A stretch of 64,000 nt of DNA from Hydra vulgaris (taxonomy: Eukaryota; Cnidaria; Hydrozoa; Anthoathecata; Hydridae). Within the stretch, counting starts at the first letter, position 1. The number at the start of each line of letters is the position of its first letter. Both the position numbers and the translations under genes were made by a program. The stretch is from positions 34,027,501 through 34,091,500 of the forward strand of contig NC_088929.1 of NCBI RefSeq assembly GCF_038396675.1. The letters are read 5' to 3'. A model generated the notes under the pieces. That model saw only the letters and a program-made list of their open reading frames with translations. It did no database searches and had not been told where the DNA came from. Shown here piece after piece: positions 25,418-39,225 of the stretch.

Positions 25418-26552
25418 TTGTTAAAACTATCAGTAACTGCAGTTTTAGTTGATGGTTGCTTGAAATATTCTGCTGCTAAACAATATAAAATACCAAGGCA
25501 AACACTACATGACTATATAAAACGAGTGTCTCTTGATAATTATGTTAAAAAGTTAAGTACAGGACACCCGACAACACTCTCAGCTTTTCTAGAGAAAGAG
25601 CTTGTAGAAGTTCTTCTGACCATGTCACAGAGATTATTTGGTCTGTCTCCAATAGATGTGAAACAAATGGTATTCCAGTTTTGTGAAGATAATGGGATTA
25701 TTCAAAAGTTTAATTGTGCAACTAAGTCAGAATGATTTAGAGGTTTTTTGAAACGTCATAATTAAATCTCCGTAAGAGTTGCTGAACCAACGTCATTGCA
25801 TCGAGCCATTGGTTTTAATAGAATAAAATTTAATCGTTTTTATGATGAACTAGAAAAAATAATGTTTAACGCTAATGAAATGCAGATTATTCCACCATCA
25901 AACTTATTCAACGTAAACGAATCTGGATTGTCGATAAGCCATAAATCAGGAAAAGTTGTTGCCCTGACGGGAAAACATAATGTTGATGTTGAAAACATAA
26001 TGTTGATGGCTTAACAAGCTCCGAAAGAAGAAAAACAATCACAATAGTTTGTTGCATATCAGCAAGCAAATTTTTTGTCCCTCCAATGTTGATTTATCCA
26101 CTTATTCGAGTGAGGCCTGAATTTTTAAATAAAGTTTGGCCCCAGTTGGTTCTATTTCTGGTGGCAGCAAAAATGGGTGGATAACAACTGATTTGTTTGA
26201 AAAATGGTTTGATCATTTTTTACAAGCAGTCCAGCCACAGTCAAGAAACCAACCAGTTCTTTTAATTTTAGATGGACATTCAAGTCATAAAAAAAATCCT
26301 CGTGTTATTATAAAAGCTCGCGAGACAAATGTTATTATATTATCACTTCCGTCCCACTGCACGCACAAAGAAGACTTTGTGGCAGCTAAGGCTACTGATC
26401 ACTCGTATGTTGTATCAAAAATTTCAAAACCAAATATTACCTCTAAAATGCACCCTACTCTCGACAATGGTTTAGACTCTGCTAAAGATTTAGATCATAT
26501 TGATTTTGTCACAGAATGTGTTATTGCTTCTCAAAAAGGTAAATCATTTTAA
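25418..26552 (+). pseudogene. Pogo/Tigger-type (DDE_1) transposase, broken
   Basis: Three frames. 25418-25735 has the psq-like helix-turn-helix (YSAAKQYKIPRQTLHDYIKR) and FGLSPIDVKQMVFQF. 25796-26014 has RAIGFNRIKFNRFYDEL and FNVNESGLS, where the first catalytic Asp of FNVDE is replaced by Asn. 26136-26552 has GGSKNGWITTDLFEKWFDHF, LLILDGHSSH with the second Asp, and VIILSLPSHCTHK, after which the third acidic box is deleted. The coding stretch ends at SQK before gtaaat, a good splice donor. It is inactive by mutation and deletion. Its likely C-terminal exon lies inverted at 27916-28408. Confidence 0.85.
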
Positions 26553-26598
26553 AAGGTGTATTATTTTGACCATCTTCCACCATTTGTTTTAAACTCGA

Positions 26599-26671
26599 GC
26601 TCGATATTTTAAGTTAAAACAGATGTTTTAACTTAAAATATCGAGCGAAAGATTAAAAATCTTTCGCTCGA
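26599..26671. repeat. Two overlapping perfect hairpins
   Basis: gctcgatattttaagttaaaa plus c at 26599-26620 pairs with 26625-26646 (loop agat). tcgagcgaaagatt at 26641-26654 pairs with 26658-26671. The motif aacagatgttttaactta recurs at about 26902 and 29014. Confidence 0.85.
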
Positions 26672-26854
26672 TATTTTGATTGACATTAAAAAAAAAAAAA
26701 AAAAAACTTTTTTACACAATATTTTATAAAGTTAGTTATTTTTTAACTTTACTGTCGTAATGTTTAAGAAATCTTTAGCAAATGCTCCGTATTTAATGAA
26801 CGTATTTTTTTTATAGAGATTATGACTTTTAAAGATAAAATTATCAAAACCAAT

Positions 26855-26919
26855 AAATTTTTAAAAGTAAGATCTTATATAAGCTTTTATATAATTAAAT
26901 TAAGTTAAAACATCTGTTT
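26855..26919 (+). repeat. 65-bp perfect inverted repeat, left member
   Basis: Identical in reverse complement to 29013-29077. It encloses the inverted zinc-finger exon and one of the two 0.32-kb direct repeats in full. Confidence 0.9.
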
Positions 26920-26929
26920 ATAGTATATA

Positions 26930-27251
26930 GACTTATCCTTATAAAATTCTTTATAATTTTTTGAAATATTTTATGTATATTTTTTAATATAATAAAATAT
27001 TTGCCTTTTTTTGTGTTATTATCTTGTTTTTTTTAATATTTTTGTTCTTCTTTTAATTTTGTTTAATTTTATTTTGGTCGCTATCTATATTACCTATTTT
27101 TGCGTTTTTTGTTTATTTTATTAAGGTGTCACTCCAATGACAAGTTTTTAACTATATGAGTGACCCCGAACCTAATTTTGTAAAATTATAAATCACTTTG
27201 TAATTATTTCAATTTTATGATTAAATAAATGGATAAAATATAATGGTTGCT
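26930..27251 (+). repeat. 0.32-kb direct repeat, first copy
   Basis: From gacttatccttataaaattc to taatggttgct it matches 28561-28883 with a handful of substitutions and one extra T. It includes aaggtgtcactccaatgaca. No coding content was recognised. Confidence 0.9.
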
Positions 27252-27915
27252 TAAATAACGTTAAAAAGTCGTGCATATCGATGCCCTGCAGATATATCTA
27301 TTAAATAATAGTTAAAAAATTGTTTCAAACTTACAAAGTTTTATGTAAAATTTGTTTTACAAAATACTCAAAAATGACGAAATTAGCGACCTAGTATCGT
27401 ATTTTGGGCACTATGATACGGTATATTCGGCATATTTATAATATTTTAACTATAAGAAAATTATAGTTAAAATATTATAAACAGCTATAAATCTGCATTG
27501 TATAAAGTAATTGTCTCTTAAATGGAGTTTGTTACACCTAATTGGCATTTAATTAAAGGCGTTGCAATAGCAAAGATTAATAATTTTTGAACCACCTATT
27601 TTGGTAAAGTATGAATATATCAGCCAAAATAGAAACCTTTTTAGAAAAATGTGCTTCCAAAGTAAAATTGTAAATGAAATGATTACTAATTTCTATGATT
27701 TCGATGATTATTTCTAAATTCTGTTTAAATAAGAATTCATGTTTATAAGCTTATATGAAGTTAATAAAACAATATTTTAGATAACTTCAATAGTTAAACA
27801 TATGAAAATAAAATACAAAATTCAAAAACAAAAGAAAACTTTATAAAAAGAGATTTATTTAAGAAAATTAAAAAACAGTTTATCAATATATGACATATAA
27901 CTTTTTTTTAAAGAA
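27252..27915. other. No gene; one hairpin
   Basis: AT-rich DNA. tttataatattttaactata at 27435-27454 pairs exactly with 27462-27481 around a 7-nt loop. Nothing else was recognised. Confidence 0.6.
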
Positions 27916-28408
27916 TCAGTGTTTCATACAATCATCACAAGTAAATACTTTTTTAGCATAAACACCACATATAGCAGCACATGTTTCATGCCACCATCTA
28001 CAGCATTTATGGCATTTATCCCATATATCCTTTAAATACGGATCGACAGGATCACCATAACTGTATTGACATATTGCACAAGGTTGTTTATTAATCGCAC
28101 CTTAAGCATCAAGATCATTCAAACATGCCTTTTGATGTGTAGATATATTTTTTTAATGCACTTTTTACGTGGCTGCCTGTTCTTATATTTCAAAGTTAAA
28201 GATTCCTCTAGCTGAGATTTATATGGTGATCCAATAATTTTTTTAGCATGATTTACCCTCCTTTTTATACCTGTTCGTTTTATATTTTTAATGTCAAGTC
28301 CAGCCATTGATCCAAATGTAACACCATGAGGTTGAGAGGTTTTATCAGAGGTGGCTAATTCTAATGACTTCTGAAGTGTAAATAATGAGTTTGGTGAAGC
28401 AGATTCTA
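27916..28408 (-). pseudogene. C-terminal exon with Cys/His zinc finger, pogo-transposase-like
   Basis: Read on the minus strand, it opens after a splice acceptor (tttatttag before aatctgc). It runs through MAGLDIKNIKRTGIKRRVNH and a basic stretch, then after a shift and a stop near 28104 gives CAICQYSYGDPV, a CHKCCRWWHETC box and CDDC. This C-x2-C ... C-x2-C-x2-WH-x2-C ... C-x2-C layout resembles the PHD-like finger found at the end of some pogo/Tigger-type transposases. It may be the missing end of the transposase at 25418-26552, turned round. The family link is inferred from the motif only. Confidence 0.6.
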
Positions 28409-28560
28409 AATAAAAAATATTTAATTAAAGAAGGTGAATAAAATTAGGCAATATGTAAATTATGAAAAAATAGTTAAAATGTTTTAAAGAAATTTGAACA
28501 ATTTTTTTAAGAAACTTTTTTTTAGGTTAATAAAACAACAGAAAAATTATTATTTTGCTT

Positions 28561-28883
28561 GACTTATCCTTATAAAATTCTTTATAATTTTTTGAAATAT
28601 TTTATGTATATTTTTTAATATAATAAAATATTTGCCTTTTTTTGTGTTATTATCTTGTTTTTTTTTAATATTTTTGTTCTTCTTTTAATTTTGTTTAATT
28701 TTATTTTGGTCGCTATCTATATTACCTATTTTTGCGTTTTTTGTTTATTTTATTAAGGTGTCACTCCAATGACAAGTTTTTAACTATATGAGTGACCATG
28801 AACGTAATTTTGTAAAATTATAAATCACTTTGTAATTAAATCAATTTTATGATTAAATAAATGGATAAAATATAATGGTTGCT
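28561..28883 (+). repeat. 0.32-kb direct repeat, second copy
   Basis: Second copy of 26930-27251, offset by about 1.63 kb. It ends exactly where the foldback MITE begins at 28885. Confidence 0.9.
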
Positions 28884-28884
28884 A

Positions 28885-29229
28885 CAGTAACACAATTTTC
28901 GTGAGTCGTCACTAAACCACTAACTCCCTCCCCCCTCCCCCATCCCCATTAGCGTGACGTTTTTTGTGGACGACATCTTATATTATAATGTGTGAACTTT
29001 TTTATATAATTAAAACAGATGTTTTAACTTAATTTAATTATATAAAAGCTTATATAAGATCTTACTTTTAAAAATTTCACGCTAATGGGGATGGGGGAGG
29101 GGGGAGGGAGTTAGTGGTTTAGTGACGACTCACGAAAATTGTGTTACTGTTATAACGAGGTACGGGGGGGGGGGGTCGTTAGTGCCTAAAATGGTTAAAA
29201 ATTGCGTGATTTAATTTGTGGACGACTCC
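28885..29229. mobile_element. Foldback MITE with 73-bp perfect arms
   Basis: Arms 28885-28957 and 29077-29149 are exact complements and contain the run ctcccccctcccccatcccc. To the right, 29150-29229 carries a G13 run, taaaatggttaaaaattgcg and the end tttgtggacgact. To the left, 28958-28975 gives the opposite end (gtggacgac). The ends and inside match the MITE at 2892-3047, so this is a related element in which one half has been duplicated in inverse orientation. The spacer holds the 65-bp repeat 29013-29077. Confidence 0.75.
29013..29077 (-). repeat. 65-bp perfect inverted repeat, right member
   Basis: Exact reverse complement of 26855-26919, lying in the spacer of the foldback MITE and touching its right arm. 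Confidence 0.9.
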
Positions 29230-29508
29230 TAAGCGCGAATACTTTATTTTTATGTATTTGTTATTAATATTGAAATTTTTACTTTAGTTTATTTTATTAT
29301 TCAAAACCGTTTACTCGTAATTGCCGGCAAGCAAAAATTTAAAGGTTAATGACATTCAAGTTAGTTTTAACATGTTATTAGTATTTAAAAAAGTAACGAA
29401 CATTTTATTTAAAGAAGAAAAATATAAAACAATTTTTAAATTAGTTTAGGGGTCGTTTTTTTTTTTTTTTTTAAAGAAAATTACAAATATGTGTTAAAAC
29501 TCGTTAAG

Positions 29509-29700
29509 AGCAGCCGTGGCGCAGTGGATAGAGTTCAGGGTGCGGATTCACAACTTTTGTGTAACTCTTGCGCAGCTGAGCAAAAGTTACGAAAAACTTA
29601 CGCAAAATATTATTTGCGTAACTATTTGGTATTCACAACTTTTTCGCAGCATTTGCGTAAAGTTAAGGTTGCACGTGAGTTAAACAAAACTTAGGCAAAA
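29509..29700 (+). mobile_element. Possible tRNA-derived SINE head
   Basis: agccgtggcgcagtggatag has the form of a tRNA 5' half with an A box (tggcgcagtgg). No B box (ggttcgaa) follows. Instead there is a set of related acttacgcaaaa and cacaacttttt motifs up to about 29735. It could be a truncated SINE or a chance match. A complete tRNA gene is excluded because the acceptor and T arms are missing. Confidence 0.35.
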
Positions 29701-32435
29701 ACTTACGCAAAAACTTACCCAAAATTTAAGGAAAATATTTTATAACTATTTGTATAAAGGAAGTAGTTAGTATTATAATATTATAATTCTTTTTTTATTA
29801 AGACACACAGGGCAATGTGACCAAACAGTGAATGTTTCTTTTTTAGAGTCAGGGCTTAAATTTACTTTTAATTATTTTTTTGTTGTTGTTGGTAAATTTA
29901 AAAATGTAGCAAAACCATATAGGTCCTATTCAAATAATTGCGTGACATTCTTATATAGGGTGGAGGTGTTTGAAAGTGTCACCAAATATCACATGGGAGA
30001 GGGGGTGGTTAGCCACAGTGTGACATGACAAAATTTTTAAAATTTAAATTCTAATCAAAGCAGAATAGTAAACCTTTAGCATAAAAGTGCAAACTCAAAG
30101 ATATTTTTGTTTAAAAATAATGTCACGTCACAAATAAGGCGGAAAGAGATTGTTTAAAATGTTACTTATATAAAGAAGAGAGTCAAAAAGTGTTTTGTAT
30201 TATTTAAATAGCCCCATATAGCATATACGTGCAATTACTTTTAAAAGTAATTGCATATATAGCATAAACAATCTTTCAATCTATTTTGAGTATCTATTAG
30301 CAAAATAATCAAAATAATTAATAATTGGATTAAAAATGAAACAAATAAGAGTCGGTTGGTTTTTTAAATGAGATATCGATTATTTACAAAATGCTACACA
30401 TCTATTATTTTAAATATAAACATTACAAGCACTCATTAAGAAGTAATTCGGGCATATTTATTCAAATCCAAATGGGTAATATGAATTGTATTATCCTGGG
30501 CTTATATAAGATAATTATTCGGCTTCCTGAATGATGCCATCAGTGAATGCCCATTGGTTTTATTTAACACTAACTCTAAACCTGCCGCGAACCTTATTTG
30601 TAAACATTGGCTTAAAAATGGCTTAACAAACTAGCTAAAATATACAGAAAACTAGCATTTAAAAGAACCATTTTTTCTATTTTTAATATAAAAAGAAAAA
30701 GAAAAACAACATGAGATTAATATTTTGAGACATTGTTTTGGCGCCCATACCAGTCCTATAGTACCAAAAAAAGTCTGGGTTCACACCTGATCAGATCATG
30801 CAACTTGTCTTGCATTGCTTCAGGATGTTAAAACAAAATGCTTTAGTTTAGCCAAAATTTCATGTTCATAAAAAAATAGAAGTGCTAAACTAAAGTGTTT
30901 TTTTTTTTTAACTTCTTGTTTTCAAACTCACTTCTTATACCCTAGAGTATAAGAAAAAATCATGATAATTGCTAAATTTTCTTTCAGTGGTCTTGTTTTA
31001 TCATATAATTGACTTGAACCAAAAACACTTTTAATTACAACAACAACAAAAAATAACTGACTCTAATAAAATTCATAAATTGACTCTTTTCTTTTAAAAC
31101 GTTTAAAAACTTAAAACGTTTAAATGTTTAAAAAGGTAGAATTGAAAATTGAATATAAAGTTTTAAAAATATTTAAATTGAGTTTATTAAATATTTTAAT
31201 TGCTGTTATTGAACGTAATATTAATAGGTCAAACATAAAACATTTTTTTAAAGAAAAAATATTTTTTCTAACGACAGATACTCAAAAGTTTTTTCAAATG
31301 ACTGTTTCTTAAACGGTGGTAGCAAATATATATTTTTTTCAAATTACGATTACTCGTCATTTAATAATGCTACCGACAGTGACCAATTGATCACTGTCGT
31401 TAGCATTATTAGATTTCACTTTTATGTAAGTTTACAGTTCGCATTTGATCGACTAACAAAAATTTATATTGAAATTGTGCATTAATTGCCAACATTAGAC
31501 TATTTTAAAAAAAGTTGCGATTTTGTCGCAGAGAATGGTTTTTTTCTGAAACAGTCAAATAAACTAGCATTTTTACATTTACACCAAATTTTAATGAACA
31601 TTCATTTAAGTATAAATGAATTTTAAAATTAAAAATTTTTAGAATTCTCATACGTAACTTTTTTCATTTTATTTTACATAGAATTAATTAAAAATTAATT
31701 TGATTAACATTAAAAAAGTTAATTTCACTGAATTTGAAACTAACTTCTGTTAATTAAAGACAAGACTTGTTTTACTATTTAGAAATAGTAATCGTTTGTT
31801 TTACATTTTAAATTAAATAACGTTACGTACATTCATTTTTCTTATAAGGTTGTTATAACGTTGTTAAAAGAATTTTACTTTGTCAAGCAAACCCAAATTT
31901 TGTCTCACTACTAATATCGCGTTTAATGTTTCATCCGAAAGTCTATTGCAAAACTACTAAAATCTCGTTCAACTTTAACCTGAGAAAATGCAGCACCGAA
32001 AACAGCTTGAGAAACCTTATAAAGTTCCTTCAAATTAAAATCATCACGTTTTAAATGCCAATATTCAAGAGTATTAAAATTTTGAAATTAAAATTTTTTT
32101 AATAATTTAAAGTTATGGTCCAAAAATAAAAGTTTTAGCGTGACTTAAAGGAGACAAAATATCAAACATTGATCAAAAACCGACAATTTAATTTGTCATA
32201 AATATTTTTTTTTGACTTTTTTGCTTAAGGCGTTTTTAACATTTGTTTTAAAAAAAAATTACTAATTTGTTCGGTAGTCCTAGAAAACAACCGCTCTGAC
32301 AAAATTATAATTTCTTTTTCAAAAATTTTTTTAAATAGTCAATAAATTATATAAAACAAACTTTGATGTCAAATATTTAACATTTTTTTCTAGTTAATAT
32401 TTATTTGCTTTAAAACAAACGAGCAATTATTTTTT
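29701..32435. other. AT-rich DNA, no gene; two hairpins
   Basis: No coding region is supported. gcaattacttttaaaagtaa plus ttgc at 30231-30254 is a perfect 24-bp palindrome. taataatgctaccgacagtga-type arms at 31362-31382 and 31391-31411 pair with one mismatch. The rest is plain AT-rich sequence. Confidence 0.6.
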
Positions 32436-32439
32436 ATTA

Positions 32440-32728
32440 CATCAGCCGGCGGGAGGCAAATATTTCCGCCTCCAATTTGACAGCCGCAGCCAGTTAGCAG
32501 CCAGAAGCCATTTGAGGCGGCCTCCAAATGGCTTTGCCTCCAAAATTTCTTGTGGAGGCGGCCACCATTGGCTTCCGTCTCTCTATTGGCGTCGGCCTCC
32601 AAAAAAGAACTCTGGCTGCGGCCGCCGATAGAAAGGCAGAAGCCACTGGAGGCGGAAGAAAGAACATTTTGCCGCTAAAAATTGATCGGGAGGCAGAATC
32701 CGTCTGCTGCGGATATGCAACGTTGTAG
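32440..32728. other. Isolated GC-rich patch with gcctcc/ggaggc motifs
   Basis: About 290 bp of clearly higher GC than anything around it. It contains at least eight gcctcc or ggaggc words on either strand, several gcggcc sites and a hairpin agccatttgaggc/ggcctccaaatggct near 32505-32533. Frames of 66-70 codons are open on both strands but resemble nothing known. It could be a captured foreign or regulatory segment, or an old tandem repeat. No function is claimed. Confidence 0.6.
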
Positions 32729-32795
32729 CAAAGCTCTAAGAATTAACACAAAAGGATTCATATGCATACTGTATTATACTAAGAGAGTTCTTTGT

Positions 32796-33742
<947 letters not shown>

Positions 33743-36100
33743 ATATACAGCTTCCAACGGGCTTGGATATTCTTCAACACTTAATATATGACCAGTAATG
33801 TCGATCTGCATCAATATCAAATATAGTTGCTTGTCCCATTAAAAAAAATTTTTCAAGATGCTCAGATAGTTGCTGTGAATGTATTTTGTCTAAAATCAAG
33901 AGATCCTGGATTAAAGCTGGGTTTGATGGGTTAACTGATTTAGTTTTAGTTAAAAAACTTTTTAATTTTCACAAGTCTTATTCCAACTTGAAAAAAAATG
34001 CAAAACGAGGAACTAGTGGCGATTTGGCTAAACAAAACAAGTTTGAGATTGACATAAATTTTGACAAACTTTTTTGAGCTAGTAATTCTAATCTCAAAAA
34101 CATGATCAGTAAAGATAAAAAGAGATCCCTAAAAGACAAGATTGAAGACTTAAACTTTCTTAAAGATCAGTAAGGTCAAAGAAAGTTTGTTATTGGTTCA
34201 GAAGATATTAAGTATAGAATAAAGGTATTCAATACTATTAGTAAACTACTTCAGCTCTGGTTTATCCTCTATTACTTTATTCTCTTTTCCACTAATTCTA
34301 AAATTAAAAATTGATACTAAAACATTCCAATAAATTAGGCAAAAGAAAGATCAGGAAGAAAAACTGTTCACAGCCCAAAAATTTGGGAGCGATGTACCCA
34401 AGGTTGAACTTATAGACACAGATCTAAGCAAAGATTCTTCAATTGAATCTGATTTTGATTCAGGTGATTGGTATCATATAGAAGTTTCTGACCAGACAAA
34501 GTAATTGCAAAAATTACAAAAGATATTTTTGCTGGTAATGTTTCTCTTACTGCCGCAGCCTGTGATATACCGCCAAATGTTTTACAAAAGGTAACAAATG
34601 CAATTCTATATCAATCAGGTGTTGACCTTAAAGAAGTTAAAAGCAGTCAGTCTACCACAAAAAAATGAAAAAAGAAAATGAAAACAAATCAACCATTACA
34701 AAACAAGATCCTAAAGTAGCAATTCATGCATCTCCATATCCATGTATAATTATTTCGACGGCAAGACATTACTAAACAAAGGAAAAATATTAAAGAGGGA
34801 TGGAATGGCTGTTTTAGTTAACATTAATGGAGATTCTTACCTACTTGGAGTACCTGCGCTGACGTCATCCACTGGTGAAGATCAATTTTTTGGTATAATA
34901 GATTTAATTAAAAAATATCAACTAATATCAAAAACTAGAGGAATATGCTTCGGTACAACATTATCTAATACTGGGACGAATAAAGGTTTGTTTCAAGAAT
35001 ATCTAAAGAACTGGATAAATATCTCCGCCAAATAGCCTGTAGACATAATGTGAATAAACTAAGAATGCTTCACTTTTGGAAATTAGTGACCAATGATAAA
35101 ACAAATGGACCTGATAATCCTTTTTTCGAAAAATTAAAAAATATTATTGAAAAACCTAATTTTTATTATAATCCAATACAACTTTGACGGTTTGATTCGA
35201 ATAACGTTAAAAGCAATCTTTTAAAGAATGCAGCTGAGAATTTATTAATATTTTGCAGAGCTTACATCGGTAAGCCAGGTATTAAAAGAGATAATAGAAG
35301 TGAGCTTGCAGAACTAGTTGTCACTTACTTATCTTCTGTTACATATAAAGTACGAAAAACAGGTGTTATTCATCATGCAAGATTTTTAGGAAAAGCAGTT
35401 TATTATCTAAAGCTTTAGCTTCTATCCAACCAACTTACATTTGTTCTAGAAAATGATAAACTAAAAACTGAAATTAGGCTTATTACAGAATTTATTATTT
35501 GCTTTTATGCAAAATTGAATTTACAATCTGAGGACGTCATCAAAGCTCCTTTTCTTGATATTACAGCTTTACATCAAATGCATCTGTACCAGAAGGTATG
35601 TACAAACCCAACTGCTGTTGTTGCTGTATTGGAATCTCCGTATAAACATTGTTGGTATTTGGACTCAACAATGATACCTCTAGCTTTTGTTAGATGATGA
35701 TTTAACATTAGAGGAGAAGACAAAAATTGCATCAGCAATTTAGTCATTTGACATGCCTAGCTCTGACTATTATAAGCCTGAGAACAAAGTAAAACAAGAT
35801 ATCAAGAAAATTTATAAAGTGAATATAAATATTGAAATAAAATTACCATCCCTGTCTGTCTTAGTTGATGACTTTTCTTACCTAATTTTTGACATGATTG
35901 GTCTTGATAAGCAACGAGTTAAAGACTGGCTCTCACTTCCACCAAACAATTGGCATACCCAATCATGCTTTGAAAGTTTTCAAAAATATGCTGAAACTTT
36001 AATATTTGTAAATGACCATTTGGAACGGTGTTGGCACTGCATACTCAAAAATTTTCTAATAAAACTGAAAAACAAAATAGATTGCTCCCTGTAGACAAAG
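33743..36100 (+). pseudogene. Uncharacterised multicopy protein family (TTxSNTG signature), decayed copy
   Basis: Collinear fragments in several frames: LPTGLDILQHLIY (33743-33790), a Lys-rich stretch (33886-34077), IFAGNVSLTAAACDIPP (about 34530), and GDSYLLGVPALTSSTGEDQ with CFGTTLSNTG (34742-35035). Then come ACRHNVNKL, TNGPDNPFF, RRNRSELAELV-type and HHARFLGKAVYYLKL (35040-35420), APFLDITALHQMHLY and HCWYLDSTMIPLAF (35515-35697), and LLVND-type FVNDHLE (35753-36094). I know this arrangement from abundant unnamed proteins of cnidarians and arthropods, probably carried by mobile DNA. The usual Asp before TT has become Gly. Many stops are present. A second fragment of the family is at 50798-51385. 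Confidence 0.65.
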
Positions 36101-36429
36101 TTTGATCTGTATTCAGATCACCAGGACAAAAATCAAGTAAAATTTCAAAGAATAAGTTAAATGATGGGCTTGATGTGATGCAGAAAAAGATAAAGAGATA
36201 AACATTATTAATGTTAGTCAAATGTGTTTTTATTTTTTATAATATTTTGAATATACATTTATCTTTTTGTTTATTCTTTTCAATAAAAATAAATAGCTGT
36301 TTTTTCAATATATATAGGTGGTTGCCCCCTCGTCCATGTATCGGAATAGAATAGAGGGGTCCTTTTGTGTTTATATACGCAGGGCTTATTTATTAAATTA
36401 GGGTTATTATATTGTTTAGTTAGTTAGAG

Positions 36430-37102
<673 letters not shown>

Positions 37103-39225
37103 TCAATTCTTCTCCTTAAGTAGCATCGAGTACCATAAGTTTCTCGAGCTTAAGTTACTTCTTTCTTTGCGATGAATAAAGTTAGCAACACTGAATGAGG
37201 ATTCCGGCCCTACTGAACAAGCAGGTGAAGTACATACCTCTCTTGCTTTAGAGGCTAACATTGGAATATTGTTTTCATAGTTGTACCAAAATTCATCGAG
37301 TTTCCAAGCTTTTGCTTTTATAATGTAATTGAAAAAGGATAACTCTTCTTTTTTATTTCGCATTGTGCGTGTTTTATCTTTGTACAGATTAAAACCACAC
37401 AATACTGCAAGCTTAACAAACCCATTTTTGCGTTTAACAGAAACTTCAGGTGAAACATGAAATTGCAAAGCAATACTTGAATCAATCACATCTAAAAATG
37501 AAAACAAGTATTTATATTTGTCGAAATGTAATCTATTTTTTAAAAACACTGAAAATGTAAAAAATGTAAAATTTATGTATAAATTTAAAAACATAATGTT
37601 TTTTAACAAACATAAATTTTAGATTTATAACTAACCACTTCTCGAATAATTTTGTTCATTTTGCAAACAAACGTTTGTATGCGTTGATCTTCGATGATAT
37701 TGTCGGAGTGCTGACAGAATTTTTTCATAAGTTTGCTTTCTGCTTCTTAATATTCTTTTTCTGTAAGACACTCGTTTGTTCTCGGATCAAAGAAATATGC
37801 TAGCAAACTTTGCAACTTTTTTTTCGAAGACATTTTTTCAACAAAGTATACCTTCATGAATTTGAGAAGACTAGCTCGTAACATGTTCTCTCTTTCCTCC
37901 GTAGGAGATAGTTGTAAAAGAAAACATTAAGCTGAAGATTCATTTTAAAGAAAGTTCATTAACATATTTTGGACGAGTTTTGCCGAAGAAAGTGTTGGAA
38001 AATTTTAAGTTGAGAGAAGTTTAGTTGCTTCTAAAAATGGAGCAAGATTGTAATGTAAAATGTCTAGGAACTTCCTGTCATCTGATAACAAAGTTAGTTT
38101 CTTGAATTTATCAATCTGTTTTTCTGTTAACCCATCAATAGTGCCAGGATCTATGGTAATTTTATTATAAACATATTTCGCTTTTATTATCTTACTAATC
38201 GTCAAAAACGTTGAGTTCCAACGTACATGAAAATCTGACGATAAATTTTTTAATTCCAGTCCCTGCTTTTTAATCTCACTAAAAACATATGATTGCAAAA
38301 CAGAAGATCGTTTAACAAGAGCTATCATTTTTCTTAACTTGAATAATATGCTGGATGAAAAAATAAATAACTGATCAACAGTTTCATTGGTTGACGCCTC
38401 CTTCTCCTCGCTACATTCTTCATCATCTGAGCTTAATGTCTTCTTTGTCATAAGTGCATGCAATTTCTTCTTGAACGTCAAATGAAATATTTCCATTAAA
38501 TTCGATATCGCTTTTATTATAATTATTGTAATATATAAGATCTTCATCTACATCTACTGTGCTATCTAATAAGTTATGTGATGGTTTAGTCCATAATTTG
38601 ATTCCATGGTTCAAAACAAGATTTAAATTATCACAAATGTATGAAAGTCGTAAAGCAATAGATTCCATTGCTTTTTAAATATCTTCAGCGTTGTCAGTTG
38701 TAATTAAGATAATTTTAGATTCAATTTCAAGTTTATTTATTTCTTTTTGTACGAAAGCAAACTATTTTTGATTTATGTTAAAACTTTTTTGTTTAATATG
38801 CGCTGTTATGCAAAGCCAATACAACCCAACTCAATTTTTCCACAAATCTGTTGCTAGTGCTATGTAGGTAACTGATTTAAGCTTAGCTTTAAGATCATTC
38901 TTGTATTGATAGTACCGCTTTCTCAATCGATTAGCTATTGTCTTTCGATGAGGCGGTTTGTAATGCGGAGCAAGAGTGTTTGAAAGGAAATGCATACCAG
39001 GTTTATGAAAATCGTTGAAAGGGCAGCTATCTTGAATAATGCAATTTATTATGGCTTCATCTAATTCATCTCCGTTCTGCGTTCCGAGGAATTTATCTTG
39101 AGCAATTTTAATTTTTTTGAGGATCGTAAAGGTTCGCCGGTTTTTTATGAACATGAAATATATGTTTCCGCAGATTTGGCTCAGGCCCACATACAAGCTT
39201 TTCATTTTCTGGACACATCAATCAA
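37103..39225 (-). pseudogene. hAT-family transposase, broken
   Basis: Read on the minus strand. A BED-finger remnant (LRKHIFHVHKK, about 39150-39190) comes first. 39100-38831 follows, with DEAIINCIIQDSCPF, LAPHYKPPHRKTIANRL and ALATDLW holding the first catalytic Asp. ILITTDNAED (about 38700) holds the second, and 38668-38423 and 38547-38005 give RKMIALVKRSSVLQS, RWNSTFLTI and LAPFLEATKLLS. FFDPRTNECLTEKE lies near 37780. The C-terminal dimerisation region (37260-37110) reads FWYNYENNIPMLASKAREV and NFIHRKERSNLS. The order is that of hAT transposases of the BED type. At least four frameshifts or stops make it inactive. No 8-bp duplication or end repeat was identified. Confidence 0.85.

Noticed and set aside
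29509-29580. A tRNA gene
   Set aside because: Only an A-box-like 5' half is present; no anticodon stem, T loop or acceptor pairing can be drawn.
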